DNA of 64,000 bases from contig JAYKKT010000073.1 in assembly GCA_036023115.1 (NCBI GenBank), forward strand, positions 13,765,001 through 13,829,000, in the 5' to 3' direction. The notes beneath the pieces are model-generated. The model was not told the origin of the DNA. It was given only the letters and a program-made list of their open reading frames with translations, and searched no databases. Origin of the DNA: Brasenia schreberi (Eukaryota; Streptophyta; Magnoliopsida; Nymphaeales; Cabombaceae). Shown here piece after piece: positions 22,703-35,560 of the stretch (position 1 is its first letter; the number at the start of each line of letters is the position of its first letter). The translations under genes were made by a program, and so were the position numbers.

Positions 22703-24662
22703 TGATTGATCTTGGCGATTACGACGCTACGCATTCATACTCGACTATTACTTTTCAAGAATAACGAGTAAAATAACATTCTTCTAAGTACTTTTAAAAA
22801 ACTTTTAAACTTTTTAAAGGCTAAGTCCCATTATAGGTAGAGGGAGGTTGGATGTTGTAAACACTAACACTTGTCACTCGTACCCTATCATTACTTATAG
22901 GTGGTATGAATGCAATAAAAATTATTATTCATACCCTTTTAAAATCTTTTAAAAATTTTAAAATTCCATTTGTGACAATCAAAAGTAATAAGTGAGAATG
23001 AGTGAGCCTATGTAAGTATTGAAAGGATCCAGTTTTCCTATATATATATGTGTGTGTGTGTTGTAAGATATTTATTTTCAAATTCGCTATTTGTTAACCT
23101 TAGAATTTTTAAATTATTTGAATTAGATCAACGAGATAGAGATTAAATTAAAAGTACTTTCATTTTGTAAATTTTATCGAGGTTGTAATTGTGGTACACC
23201 GCATCCTGCACCCACTCCCGATTCCATACCCGTTTACAAGGAATGGGGCAAGTATGGATCACAATATTGAGCTTGGTGTATGGGGCCGGGTTAGGTATAC
23301 AGGTCCCTGACCCGCCCCTAGCGTCCTTCTAGCAAAAAAAAAGTGTTATTATATCTCTATTTTGGATTCTTGATGCGTAAAGCTGTTTGCTTTTTAAACC
23401 TTTCTCGGCTTAGACTAGAGGTATCCTATTTAATTTGGATTTGAGTCGGGTTAAAATTGATTGAATCATTTGGATCTATTTAGAGTCACTTGTGTTGTAG
23501 TTTTATATTGAAATTGGATTTGGATTTAAACTATGTAGAATCTATATATTACTGTAATTGTGTTGCTATTAGAATTTTCATGTGATTGTGTCATTTTCTA
23601 TTAGTATTGTGTCATCAGCATAATGAGGTATTTTATGCATTTGGCCCCAGGTAAATATACTTGGAGCCCACTCTACCCAAACAAATGAATTGGATTAATA
23701 GACCCGAACATGAGGGAAGATGTCCACCAGATTAACCTTGTGTTGGGGATAAAATGAATACCAAAATATTCTGGGAATTGTATGAGGGAACAGTAAGTTT
23801 GTTAATATTAGTTCTAGTTATGTTATACTTTCACTCAAGCATGCTCATGTTAATCCTTCCATCAAAAAGTAAAAGATAAAAGGATGGACATATTAACACT
23901 TGGTCAAAGAAATGTCATTAGCTGAGTGTGATCTACTGAGTTCTTCACTTTGCAGCCTTTCTGAAGGCTGGTGAAGTTAAAAAATATCAATTAATGAAGA
24001 AAGGAAAGTATAAAAGAAAAAGAAGAAAATGTGTGTGTGCGCGTGTGAATCCACAAGATTACTGACCTTCAAGCTGTAAAGCCATATGCAGAAACTTTTG
24101 CTCATTTAGTGAGACTTCTTTCCCGATCTTTATTTTGTCTTATGTAGTGACACTTTTGCTCCTTCCTTATCAATGAGACTGATAAGCTTGGATTGGAAGC
24201 AACAGTCAGATCGATATTCTCACAGAAAGAAGAGAAAGAATGTAGTGAACTGCTTCCATGTTGATCTTCACTTTCTACGGCACCCTCTGTCGCAAGACGA
24301 GAAAAGAAAGAAAGAAATTAATTACCAACCCTGCGAAAAGCTTGTGCTTCCAAACCTGCCTCAGATCTCTGTTTCGGTGGCTCCTCCTTTATCTTTCCAT
24401 CTCTCGTCCCAATATGCCTTCTTGCCTTGCCTTCAGCGAGAGTTTATCCCCCACTAACTGGCAAAGATATGAACAGGGAACAAAGGCACCATTAACATAA
24501 ACGAGAAAGGCTTCGCACAACGACGCCACGCCTTATTTTGACCACCAACTTCTTTCTTCTTCTTCTACTTCACGGAGAAATCTACAGAGCAGTGTCTCTT
24601 TGTTCATAGCCCTTTAAAGACAATATAGGCGTACGAAGGAGTTGAAAAACGTTGAACAGAAA
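22162..24662. other. Intergenic; promoters of two divergent genes
   Basis: Between the minus-strand ATP synthase gene and the plus-strand DUF247 gene. It contains an imperfect 50-bp direct duplication at 22573-22672 (units start 'actgaaaa.tgagtaggt'), a (TA)n tract at 22668-22700, 'gggttcggg'-type words at 22470-22560 and 23200-23300, and a short TG tract at 23048-23060. No gene is supported. The ORF 24173-24457 is probably leader or promoter sequence. Confidence 0.5.
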
Positions 24663-25961
24663 ATGGCTGATGAAGAAATCAACTGGGTTGTAGACGTAGC
24701 GGCAAAACTGCAGACTTACGACCCTGTTCAAGAATCACTCGCATGGAAGAACCGATCGATCTACAGAGTGCCTCACAATCTGCTAGAGCTCAGCAAGACC
24801 AAAGCCTACACTCCCCAAATGATTTCCTTCGGTCCTTATCACCACGGAAAACCTCATCTCCTCCCCATGGAAGAGCACAAACAGAGAGCCCTCCTGCATT
24901 TCCTCAAGAGAACCTCCATTCCCCTGCAGAGCATCGTCGACTCAGTGAAACAGGTGGAGCAACGGATTATCCAATACTACGATGAGCTACTGGTAGATGA
25001 TCACCCCGACTCATTGGTGAAGATGATGGTGGTCGATGGCTGCTTCATGCTGGAGCTTCTTTGGACGGCGGAGAAGGTTGCATTGGACTACTCGTCCAAC
25101 GATCCCATATTCAGCTGGCACGGTATGTTATATGCGTTGCCATACATCAAACGCGACATGCTGATGATCGAGAACCAAATCCCTCTGCTCGTCCTCGACA
25201 GATTGGTAGCAGTGGAGACCAACAAGCCCAAATCCGACGACGGTTACATCAACAAGTTGGTGGTCGACTTCTTCCGAACCCTGACCAAGCAGAACCAGGG
25301 AATGCTGATGGACGGACTGGGTCTGCACGTATTGGACGTGTTCAGGAAGAGCCTCATCCATGGCCCCGTCCGTCTGCCTCGGTCGACCGGCGACGGGAAG
25401 CCGAGCGTGGTGGTTCGGAGCGTCGTGGAGCTGTACGAGGCAGGGATACGGTTCAAGAAGGGCAAGACGACGAGCTTGAAGGACATCGACTTCCGGAACG
25501 GGAAACTAACTCTGCCCTGCATCATCGTCGACGACACGACGGAGTCGATGCTGCTCAACATGATGGCGTTCGAGAGGCTGCACGTAGGTGCGGGCAACGA
25601 GGTGAGCACGTACGTCTCGTTCATGGACACATTGATCGACTCGGCGAAGGACGTGACGATGCTGGAGTCCAAGGGGATCATCATGAACGCGTTGGGGAGC
25701 GACAAGGCGGTGGCGAAGCTGTTCAACGAGCTGGCACTCGACGTGACCATCGATCCTTACACCAAGTTGGGTGAGGTTCATAGGAGGTTGGGCAGCTACG
25801 CGAAGAAGAAGTCCAACGAGTGGCGGGCCAATCTGATACACACTTACTTTAGGAACCCCTGGGCCATCATCTCCTTCGTTGCCGCCGTCGTGCTTATGGG
25901 GCTCACCGTCGCTCAGACTGTCTACACCGTTCTCAGCTACTACTCTAGTTCCAACAAGTAA
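24663..25961 (+). CDS. DUF247 / UPF0481 family protein
   Basis: A single-exon gene of 432 residues. It shows the hallmarks of the plant DUF247 (UPF0481) family: IYRVPHNL near residue 33, SFGPYHHG at about 55-62, MEEHKQRAL at 69-77, then MVVDGCFMLELLW and MIENQIPLLVLDRL in the middle. The C-terminal part has DFRNGKLTLPCIIVDD and NEWRANLIHTYFRNPWA, followed by one hydrophobic helix at about 399-424 and a short tail. Family members are predicted membrane-anchored proteins. Their biochemistry is unknown, although members of this family are linked to self-incompatibility in grasses. I start at the ATG at 24663, seven codons downstream of the TTG that opens the frame. The coding sequence is far more GC-rich than its surroundings and has no frame break. 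Confidence 0.93.
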   Translation: MADEEINWVVDVAAKLQTYDPVQESLAWKNRSIYRVPHNLLELSKTKAYTPQMISFGPYHHGKPHLLPMEEHKQRALLHFLKRTSIPLQSIVDSVKQVEQRIIQYYDELLVDDHPDSLVKMMVVDGCFMLELLWTAEKVALDYSSNDPIFSWHGMLYALPYIKRDMLMIENQIPLLVLDRLVAVETNKPKSDDGYINKLVVDFFRTLTKQNQGMLMDGLGLHVLDVFRKSLIHGPVRLPRSTGDGKPSVVVRSVVELYEAGIRFKKGKTTSLKDIDFRNGKLTLPCIIVDDTTESMLLNMMAFERLHVGAGNEVSTYVSFMDTLIDSAKDVTMLESKGIIMNALGSDKAVAKLFNELALDVTIDPYTKLGEVHRRLGSYAKKKSNEWRANLIHTYFRNPWAIISFVAAVVLMGLTVAQTVYTVLSYYSSSNK

Positions 25962-27179
25962 CAACCACAGTGATTCTTCTTCCACTATCCTTGATTTCAC
26001 CCCCGTCTCACACCCTTAGCTATCAGCTGTTTTTTGCATGGACTCTCTCTCTCTCAAACTTCAACGTTGCTTGTGGCTGTTTCTTTTCTCCTGAGTTCCT
26101 TGACGATATGCATGTATAACGCTTATATTACTTGTTGGTGCTTTGATTGATCATTTTCAAAGGCCGATATGGATTTGGGTCGAGCACATAGTGTGTCAGA
26201 AGCTTGCCTTTTTGTAACTTATTCCCGTCCCGTTTCTACCCACCCCAACATGTTGAACTGGACCGAGAGGAATCGATAGAAACCGAAAGAGAACTGGAAC
26301 GAGATGTCCCCACCGATTGGTTCCGGTTTTCTAGAAGACAATAAAAACTAACCGGAGTCAGACCCGGTTTGAAATAGGACGCTGCTTCAGTTTAACACAA
26401 GAACTGGTGAAACCGGAATCAGAACCGAACCCAAAAAAGAGCTCATGCGGTTCTGGTTCGAGATTCTGGTAGAACTGGAACCACAGGTTTGAAACCCGCA
26501 GCCACTTTACCCGAATGATTTGAGTGATGGGTACAAGTGAGTCCCTGCACCCACCCACCATTAATTTTACTAAAAATGCAGGCTTATACCATATGAGTTT
26601 GTAATCATGGTGTGCTTGTAATCATGATCTCGAGAAGCCATAGTTCGTAAAAAAGAAAATATAAAGCACAAAATTGACAAATGATACTGTCAAATGCTTT
26701 CCTTTTATTCATCAAAACGACTCCCTCTATTAACTTGCAATTAGTACTCGCTTTAAGCAAGCATCCAGTGCTATGAATTCTTCCACAGTCTCACTAAAAC
26801 ATGCTTCAAAAATATTAAGATGCTATCAACTGTATATTAATCAAATAGTTTCACTCGATATCTTGCATCAACAAAAGGAACCTATTGGAAGAGACAGGAG
26901 CTGGTCACTGTTCTTCCCGAAGAACTAGTGTGTGTTGTTTGCACAAAGAACGATATGATGCTTGTTCCAAACTCTGTAGGTCGGCCTACATATCGGCAAA
27001 AGCCGCAGCAAAGGCAGCAAAAACCTTCCTTTAGGAGTCCACTTGCGATAGGTGATGATTTGCCCTCTATATCTCCCGAATGATCAACTTTAACTGGTTG
27101 CGAAAAGATAAAAGCGCACTAGTCATCACAAATACCGTTTCCCTCAAAGTAAAAGTCTGGAACGCAACGAAGAAACTTG
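25962..27179. other. Intergenic, no gene recognised
   Basis: 3' flank of DUF247. 26230-26520 is dense in 'gaaccgg/ggttcc' words, a degenerate motif also seen at 52750-52950 and 53260-53430. The minus ORF 26358-26561 lies in that motif and is not supported. Confidence 0.45.
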
Positions 27180-27785
27180 TTAGATACTCACAATGTTGTT
27201 TTCAGGAGATTTCCAGTAGAAACCCTGAAGCATGATAGGAATTAAGTTGCAAGCCACGAAAGCGTAGACAGCAAGAGCGTGCCTCCCCAACCATTCGGCT
27301 ACCTTTGACAGTCGTCTGTAGCCGTTAACATCGACCTTCAATCGAAAAAGATGAATGAGAAAACCATGAGGATCCTTATTAGTTTAAGTTCAGCTAACGT
27401 TTAGAAATAAAAGAAGTATTATAAGACACTGCCGAGCAGCGCTTAGATCCCAGTGAACAGAATTCCTGAAGCTCCGGCGGTGACACACATATAGCTGAAA
27501 GAGTAAAGCGCTTTGTTGAAATGCATGCCTGCGTTCAGTAAAACAAAGGAGTTTCATGTATAACAACTCAAGAAAGGTTACTCATTACTGGAGTCGAACT
27601 GATTGAGACAAGAATCACTCACCACAGAAATCCAACGAATAGCCAAGTAGCACAAACCAAATGACGGGATCATCCATTGCAAAATCCTTGCTTTATGATC
27701 CTAAAAGAAGCGCAAGAAGAAGAATTCTACATAAGATGAAAATACAAAGGAAACCAATAGTCAGTAAGACACAAACTGCAGTCAG

Positions 27786-27960
27786 CCCCAAGAGGGTTTA
27801 GCCTAATGGGAAGGACTCTCACTGGTACGCTGATGGACACTAGCCAATGAACTCGCACAGGCGCTATTCACTGCAGAAACCAATGCTCGGCATACCTGCC
27901 TAAGAGTTTCGTGCTGGGGTTGTTTAGATCCCTCGAGAGGCGATTTCTCAGAAACAATTA
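27786..27960 (+). mobile_element. Possible SINE-like insertion between exons
   Basis: 'tttagcctaatgggaagg' at about 27797-27814 fits the pol III A-box consensus TRGCNNARYNGG, as in tRNA-derived SINE heads. A convincing B box and poly(A) tail were not seen, so this is tentative. It sits in an intron of the HGSNAT-like relic. Confidence 0.25.
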
Positions 27961-28818
27961 TTCTAAAGTGATAACTGACGACATAAAGCTCTTCTTGAGA
28001 ACCCTGAGCTTGGGAAATGGCATTGCAACCATAGATAATTTTGTGTGTTGGTGCGCTTGGGCATAAGCTGGTGAGGAAGTGGCACCATTCACATTCACAT
28101 CCACTTCTCAAACTACAGAAAGTTTCCGTATTCCAAAAAATAAAGTGTTCATCTCCAGTTTAAAAATTATCTCGCAGCAGACAGAGGGAAGCAGAACCAT
28201 AAACCATGACTTCACGAAGAGACGAACGATACACATCTTAACAATGAAACGGAAACATGGAAGATTATAAGAATCATGGAGCAGTAAGCGAGATTTATCT
28301 GGTCAAAGCAGCAACCAGCTAGCAATTTTCAAGACTCTGGTAGCCAAGTATCTAAAATGTCATGTATTACCTTGAAATGCACGAGAATATGTCCAAAGTG
28401 CAGACCAATTATACACGTCACAATGGCCATGACCGAACTGCAGAACAGACAAAAGAAAAATAAAGATGATCACGATCTGTGGCAGTGATCTTAATTAGGC
28501 AATATCGCGCATGCATATGACCGTGGGTATGGTTGATTTGCAACGAATATAGATATCAAATGATGGCAATTGTCATTCAACATATTTATGAAAATGGAAA
28601 CGCTTCATGTAAGTAAGGAAGGCATATGTGGACTAAATTTAGAAGTTAAACCTGGGAACACTTCATGTAAGTTCCATCCACATACTTCAAGCAAATTGTT
28701 GCAAAGTGCAAACGATTCTGCATATATTTCCATCAACTCAACGTTTATTACAAACATCAAAGGCAGAAGATATAACGCTCACCGTTGTATTTAACATGTA
28801 TTAATGACATTTAATTCA

Positions 28819-29640
28819 TGTTGGTATCCCCAAATGATCAATAATAGATGAATAATTGATATATGTGAAAGTCCTAAGTTTAAAAAATCACATATGAGGG
28901 GGACTTTACATTTGATGATAGAGGAGACAATTTAGTATCACATTGAAAAATGTGACAAACTCACATATGAGGGGGACTTTACATTTGATGATAGAGGAGA
29001 CAATTTAGTATCACATTGAAAAATGTGACAAACTCACATGTCCTTTCATATAGTTGGTAGTTCATGAACCTTATTTGTAAGAGCTTTGAGAGGACATACT
29101 AGATCATACATGCACGTGCATGCATGTACCAAGTCAAGCATAAGCTTGGATTTGAGAATTGTCTTCACACTCACAGATAAGGCAGAATGGTTGTGGATAA
29201 AATAATGTATCGTTTGAATCGGATCACCATCTGTGATCCACATGTGCACACTATAAATAGGTGATTAGGGGTTCTCTCTAAACACATTTTTTTCGGTCTC
29301 TCTATCTTACCCGTGGTGTTGCTCCAGTCCCTGTGCCCATGGTTCATTCCTCTTTGCGTCAGTCATAAGAGACTGAAGCATGTAGGTACGTACTCTTCGA
29401 GTTGTGTGTGTTTTATCCTCAGAAAAAGGTACAAGTACTCGTACAGACTCATAGCAGGACATTGATTTCTCTAAGGCAAGTCTGCAAGGGCGACTCATAC
29501 ATATAAGTTTTTTATTTTGCTTCTGCTTTTGTTTTTCGTAAAGCTTGTTTATGGCTTACTTTGGATTTGCAGTTGTGGTTTATGATTAGGGTATGTTTAC
29601 ATTTGTTTATATTGATTTATTATGCATTCATGTCTACGGA
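28819..29640. other. Possible solo LTR in an HGSNAT intron
   Basis: It starts 'tgttggtatcccc' and carries a good TATA word ('actataaatagg' at about 29250-29261), followed by a CT-rich leader ('ggttctctctaaacac'). This layout is typical of a Copia LTR. The word 'attca' borders both proposed ends, but the 3' terminus lacks a clean CA. No partner LTR was found in the window. Confidence 0.3.
28888..29033. repeat. Two tandem 73-bp repeats
   Basis: The units start 'tcacatatgaggg' at 28888 and 28961, and a third truncated start ('tcacatgtcc') follows at 29034. The two full copies appear identical. Inside each unit 'tcacattgaaaaatgtga' forms a short inverted repeat that could make a hairpin. Confidence 0.93.
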
Positions 29641-30398
29641 TTTTGCCAACACTCACTACCTTAGGAATCCTTAAGATCGAAAGGTGCATGCATGAGGTGC
29701 ATTCTGATCTAGAGGACCATAATCAGGAGATTTTGTGCTGCGAACTTGAAATTCACTACAAATGCCACATTGTACTGATCAATGTTCGAATCAAGATGTC
29801 CTACCTGAATTGCACGATGGGGAGGTAATTTAAACCAAATAATTAGCAGGATAAGGTCAAAATTTTTATCTCAGGAAAGTGAAAAGAACTAGAAAGAAAA
29901 ATTAGCAGAGCATTCCCTGCTAGAAAGGATTATGTCATACCTTCACTCGTATGTATGTTGGCCGCATATAAAGATGATTTATGCCTAAAACTGTTCGGTC
30001 AATAAAACCGACTGCATTACAAGCTGGTCCACTGTCGCCTCTAACTCCACATTTGACCTAAAACAGGCAAGAATATTGCAGTAAGAAACATAAAAAACCA
30101 CAAGAACCCTAAAGAAAGAACGTATGTATGAATTCCATCAAATGCTCAGTCCCGAAGCAGTTAAGAACTTGCAGAGAATTCCTCCATGGGTTGGGAAGCT
30201 CCACTTTTGGGTATAGAAAACTCCCAATCAGGAACATGTAAACCATATAAGAGCACCATGTATACAACTGAAATCGCAACAACCACCAACCTAAAAATAA
30301 ATGATATGAAGTTGTTAGGATCATTAGATGTAATCATGCAACGCTAAGAAATGCAAACTGTAATTTATGCTCAAGGAAATACATAAACGCCAATAAGA

Positions 30399-33300
30399 CC
30401 AACAACAACAACTAAGCCTTTTCCCTATACTAGACGGGATCAACTACATGGATTCTTTGTTTCCACAAAGTCCTATCATGTGTCATATTAGCATTTAACT
30501 CACAATAACCTAGATCATTCTTTATTGTTTCTTTCAAACACTTTTGTAGTAGTCCTCTACCTCATTTAATACTATCAAAATCTAGTTTTTCATACCTTCT
30601 TAGAGGTTCTTCTTTTGATCTTCTTTCTATATGTTCAAACCACCTTAAACGATATTATCTCATTTTATCCTCTATTGGTGTCACACATAATTTATTTTTA
30701 ATAACCTCATTATGTATACGGTCTTTTCTTATATGACCACTCATCCATCTCAACATCTTCATTTCTGTCACAAACATCTTTCGTACATGTTGATGATTAA
30801 CTGCCCAACACTCATAACCATAAAACATGGCAGGTCTAACTGTTGTTCTATAATATTTACCTTTTAACTTTAACGATATCTTCTTATCACAAAGAATACT
30901 TTATGCTCCTCTCCATTTTAACCAACTAGCATTAGCATTAATTCTATGTGTAATATCTCCATTAATTCTTCCGTCACTCTCAAAAATTGACCCTAGGTAT
31001 TTAAAACTTTCCTTTTGAGAGATGCAATGTATGCTAATTTTAATTTTTATGTCCTTTGAAATAACCAAATGATCAAACTTACATTCCATATATTACGTCT
31101 TTGTTAACTAATCAATCACCATTATAAATAAGTATGGACTTAAAGTTGATCCTTGTTGTAACCCAATATTAACTTTAAAGAAGTCTGTCATTCCTTCATG
31201 ACTCCTCACACATGTTTTTTGCACCATCGTACATGTCTCTTATAAGGTTTATATATGTCAATGAGATACTTCTTTTTTTCAAGGTTCTCCAAAGAACCTC
31301 CCTCGGTACTCTATCGTAAACTTTTTCTAGATCAATAAATATCATGTGAAGGTCTTTCTTTTTTCCTCTAAAATGTTTCATAAGACATTTCAAAAGGTGA
31401 ATCGCTTCAATTGTAAATCTGCCTGGTATGAATCCAAATTGGTTCTATATTGTACTCATACTTGTCTTAACCTACGTTCGATAATTCTTTCCCACAATTT
31501 CATAGTATGGCTCATTGATACCTCGATAATTCACAAATTCTGAATGTATCCCTTATTCTTATATATGGATATAAGTGTACTCACTCTCCATTTCTTGGGC
31601 ATCTTTTGGTTTCTCTATATTTCATTAAATAGTCTTCTCATCGAAGTGATTTTGGTTTCTCCTTATTTCATGAGCGAAGTGATTCCTCTCATTTTAACCT
31701 CTATTGGTGACACTCCTAATTTGTTTCTAATAACCTCATTATGTATACGGTCTTTTCTTGTATGACCACTCATCCATTTCAACATCTTCATTTCTATCAG
31801 AGACATCTTTTGTACATGTTGATGGTTAACTGCCCAACACTCATAACCATAAAACATGACAGTTCTAATTGTTGCTCTATAATATTTACCTTTTAACTTT
31901 AATGGTATCTTCTTATCACAAAGAATACTTGATGCTCCTCTCCATTTTAACAAACCAGCATTAACATTAATTCTATGCGTAACATCTCCATCAATTCTTT
32001 CGTCACTCTCAAAAATTGACCCTAGGTATTTAAAACTTTCCTTTTGAGAGATGCAATGTATGCTAATTTTAATTTCTATGTCCTTTGAAGTAACCAAATG
32101 ATCAAACTTACATTCAATATAATATGCCTTTGTTCTACTAAGTCAGAAGCCTTTACTTTCCAATGTTTCTCTCCATAGTTTCAATTTTCTATTAACTTTT
32201 TCCTTAGACTCCTCCACTAACACAATGTCATATGCAAATAACATACACCAAGGTACTTCATCTTGAATATATTTTGTTAACTCATCAATCACCATTATAA
32301 ATAAGTATGGACTTAAAGTTGATCCTTGTTGTAACCCAATATTAACTTCAAAGAACTCTGTCATTCCTTCATGACTCCTCACACATGTTTTTGTACCATC
32401 ATACATGTCTCTTATAAGGTTTATCTAAGTCAATGAGATACTTCTTTTTTTCAAGGTTCTCCAAAGAACCTCCCTCAGTATTCTATCCTAAACTTTTTCT
32501 AAATTAATAAATATCATGTGAAGGTCTTTCTTTTTTCCTCTAAAATGTTTTATAAGACATTTCAAAAGGTGAATCGCTTCATCTGTAGATCTGCCTGGTA
32601 TAAATCCAAATTAGTTCTATGTTGTACTCATACTTGTCTTAACCTACGTTTGATAATTCTTTCCCACAATTTCATAGTATGGCTCATTGATACCCCGATA
32701 ATTCACAAATTCTGAATGTCTCCCTTGTTCTTATATATGGGTATAAGTGTACTCGCTCTCCATTTCTTATGCATCTTTTGGTTTCTCTATATTTTATTAA
32801 ATAGTCTTCTGAGCGAAGTGATTCATGTTTCTCCTAAGATTTTCCAAACTTCTGAATGTCTCCCTTGTTCTTATATAAGAGTATAAGTGTAACCCAATAT
32901 TAACTTTAAAGAAGTATGTCATTCCTTCGTGAGTCCTCACACGTATTTTTGCACCATCGTACATGTCTCTTATAAGGTTTATGTATGTTAATGAGATACC
33001 TTTTTTTTTTCAAGGTTCTCCAAAGAATCTCCCTCGATACCCTATCGTAAGTTTTTTCTAGATCAATAAATATCATGTGAAGGTCTTTTTTTTTGCTCTA
33101 AAATGTTTTATAAGACGTTTCAAAAGGTGAATCGCTTCAACTGTAGATCTGCCTGGTATGAATCCAAATTGGTTCTACGTTGTACTCATACTTGTCTTAA
33201 CCTACGTTCGATAATTCTTTCCCACAATCTCATAGTATGGCTCACTGATACCCCGATAATTCACAAATTATGAATGTCCCTTGTTCTTATATATAGGTAT

Positions 33301-35249
33301 AAGTGTACTCGCTTTCCATTCCTCGGATATCTTTTGGTTTCTCCATATTTCATTAAATAGTCTTGTGAGCAAGTGATTCTTATTTCTCCTAGTATTTTCC
33401 AAACTTATATAGGAATATTATCTGGTCCTACCGCTTTACCATCCTTCATATGTTTAAGAGCCTCTTTGTCTTAATTCTTTTGAATACGTCTGTAGAAATT
33501 GTGGTTTATATACTTTTCTCATTTGGCTAACTCTCCTAAGCTAATACTAAAATATTTATATTTATTAAAAAGCTTATAAAAATAGTTTTTCAATCTATTT
33601 CTTATATCATTATTTGTCATTACAATTTTTTCATCCTAGTCTTTTACGCATCTAACAGAATTAAGATCTTTAGTTTTCTTATCTCTAGCCCTACCTATCT
33701 TAAAAATATCTCTTTCACCCTCTTTTGAGTTGAGTTTTTTGTATAAATCCTCCCAAATTTTAGTTTTGGCTTAACTGATGGTCTTTTTCGCTTCTTTCTT
33801 TGTTTTTTTATAAGTCTCTAAAGTTTCACTAGTTTTCTTAGCATAATGTAATTTGTAGCATGCCCTCTTTGCCTTGATTTTATTTTGCACTACTTCACTC
33901 CACCACCAAGCTTCTTTTTGTGCCGATCCACCTCCCTTAGATTCACCTAACACATTTTTCGCCACTTTCCTAATATGTATAGCTATATTGTTTCACATAT
34001 CACAAGGTGTACCAACATAATTTCAAGCGTCTCCTTGAAAGACTTTCTGTTTAAATATATCTTCTTTCTCGCTTTTGAGGTTCCACAGATTAGTCTGAAT
34101 AGCTCGATGCACTCTTTTCTTCTTTGTCTATTTTTTTATTTGTATATCCATAACTAAAAGTCGATGTTGGGTGGTTAAGCTTTCTCTTGGAATTACCTTG
34201 CAATCTTTACAATACACTCTATCTTTTTTTCTATAAATAAAGTAATCAATTTGTATTTGTGATAAGCCACTCTTATAAGTAATTAAATGTTTATGTCATT
34301 TTTTGAAGATTGTATTGACTATAAAGAGATCAAATGCCATAGCAAAATTTAAAATCTTCCTACCTTCCTCATTTATATTCCCAAAACCAAAGTTTTCATG
34401 AATACCTTGATATCCTAATGCCTCTTTACCGACATGTCCATTTAAGTTTCCTCATAAACAAATCATCTCCTTTTGTGGAATTCTTTGAATCACCTTATCT
34501 AACTCTTCCCAAAAAGTCGTCTTTATACTATCTTTTAGTCCTACTTAGAGTGCATAAGCACAAACTATATTCAAAGCCTGTGCTCCTAACACTAATTTCA
34601 ACGTCATGATTCGGTCACCATATCATTGTATGTCTACTACACTATTATTTAAATCTTTATTTATGATAATACCAACTCCGTTTCAAGCATTTTTCTTACC
34701 TGAGTACCATAATTTAAAACATTTATCCTTAATCTCCTTTATTTTTTTTAACCCACTTTGTCTCATAGAATATGAATCTTTTTCTGAATCATAGTATCTA
34801 CCACCTCCATTAGCTTATCGGATAATGTTCCGATATTCCAAGAACCAATACGAATCTTATTATTTAGGACTAGCTTCTTTTCCCCCCGCATTCATCTATA
34901 TTGAAAATGCGGAGACTCTCTTTGTAATTTATTCACTATATTTGGGCGGCAATGTAGCAGGACTAACTTCTTTACCCACACCCGTCCATGATGTGGGAAC
35001 CCTATATGCAATTGATTCACCACATCCGAACAAAAATGTAGTGGCCCTTGCTTACTTTTCACTGCATTCGGGTTCTATAGTGTGTCGCTAGGCGAAGACG
35101 TCCCAAAGCAATGCTCGTAATTTGTGTAATCCATGATATAAAAATCTGACAAAATTTTACGTTGGCTGTCGAAAACCTAACACAACCCTCCTCCTTTATC
35201 CGGGCTTGAGACTGGCCATGCAAGGGTGATCCCTTACATAAGCCGAGTT
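30399..35249 (-). mobile_element. RTE-type LINE, near full length, internally rearranged
   Basis: The (caa)n start at 30399 is the 3' tail on the minus strand. The opposite end near 35249 is the 5' end, followed on the minus strand by the endonuclease start (RIGSWNIGTLSDKLMEVV at about 34790-34850). The reverse transcriptase block at 32143-32406 reads GLQQGSTLSPYLFIMVIDEL and then MLFAYDIVLV, so the catalytic FADD is FAYD and dead. RT-region sequence occurs as three tandem partial copies (about 30640-31680, 31682-32870, 32880-33400). 'ccaataaga' borders both ends (30390-30398 and 35250-35258) and may be the target duplication. The frame is broken throughout. Confidence 0.88.
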
Positions 35250-35395
35250 CCAATAAGAACAAGTGCTTCTATAAATTAAGGGCAGCCAACGTAGAGATAC
35301 AAAGCCTCGACCAAGGTAGTTAGATCAATTTAATTGTAGGGAAAACCACAATAAGTAGAAGTTTAAAGCACGTTATATTGCGAAATATGTTTTGT

Positions 35396-35560
35396 TGATT
35401 AAGAAAACGGAAATTTTGAAGGTAATCAAAGAGCTTGAAAAGGCAAAGGAAGAAGGCAAGCCTGACATGGGAACCAAGAATATGGTGGAACCAAAACAGG
35501 GAGTTGGTCCTGCCAAGGAGGAAGCTAAAGAAAACTTCAAGACGGTAATAATAGAATAAC
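35396..35560 (+). other. Unrecognised short Lys/Glu-rich open stretch
   Basis: One frame reads EILKVIKELEKAKEEGKPD and goes on through AKEEAKENFKTV to a stop. The composition looks like coding sequence or a coiled coil, but there is no start codon, no splice context and no known match. It may be an exon fragment captured near the LINE. Confidence 0.2.

Noticed and set aside
25061..25774. Long plus-frame and minus-frame ORFs overlapping DUF247 (also 25244-25750 and 25506-26000)
   Set aside because: They are shadows of a GC-rich coding sequence. Only the 24663-25961 frame has the family motifs.
31544..34794. Several plus-strand ORFs across 31.3-34.8 kb
   Set aside because: They are antisense readings of the minus-strand LINE and recur in each of its repeated segments.
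30399..35249. Recent full-length active LINE
   Set aside because: The frame is broken throughout, the catalytic FADD is altered, and the proposed 9-bp flanking repeat is short enough to be partly chance.
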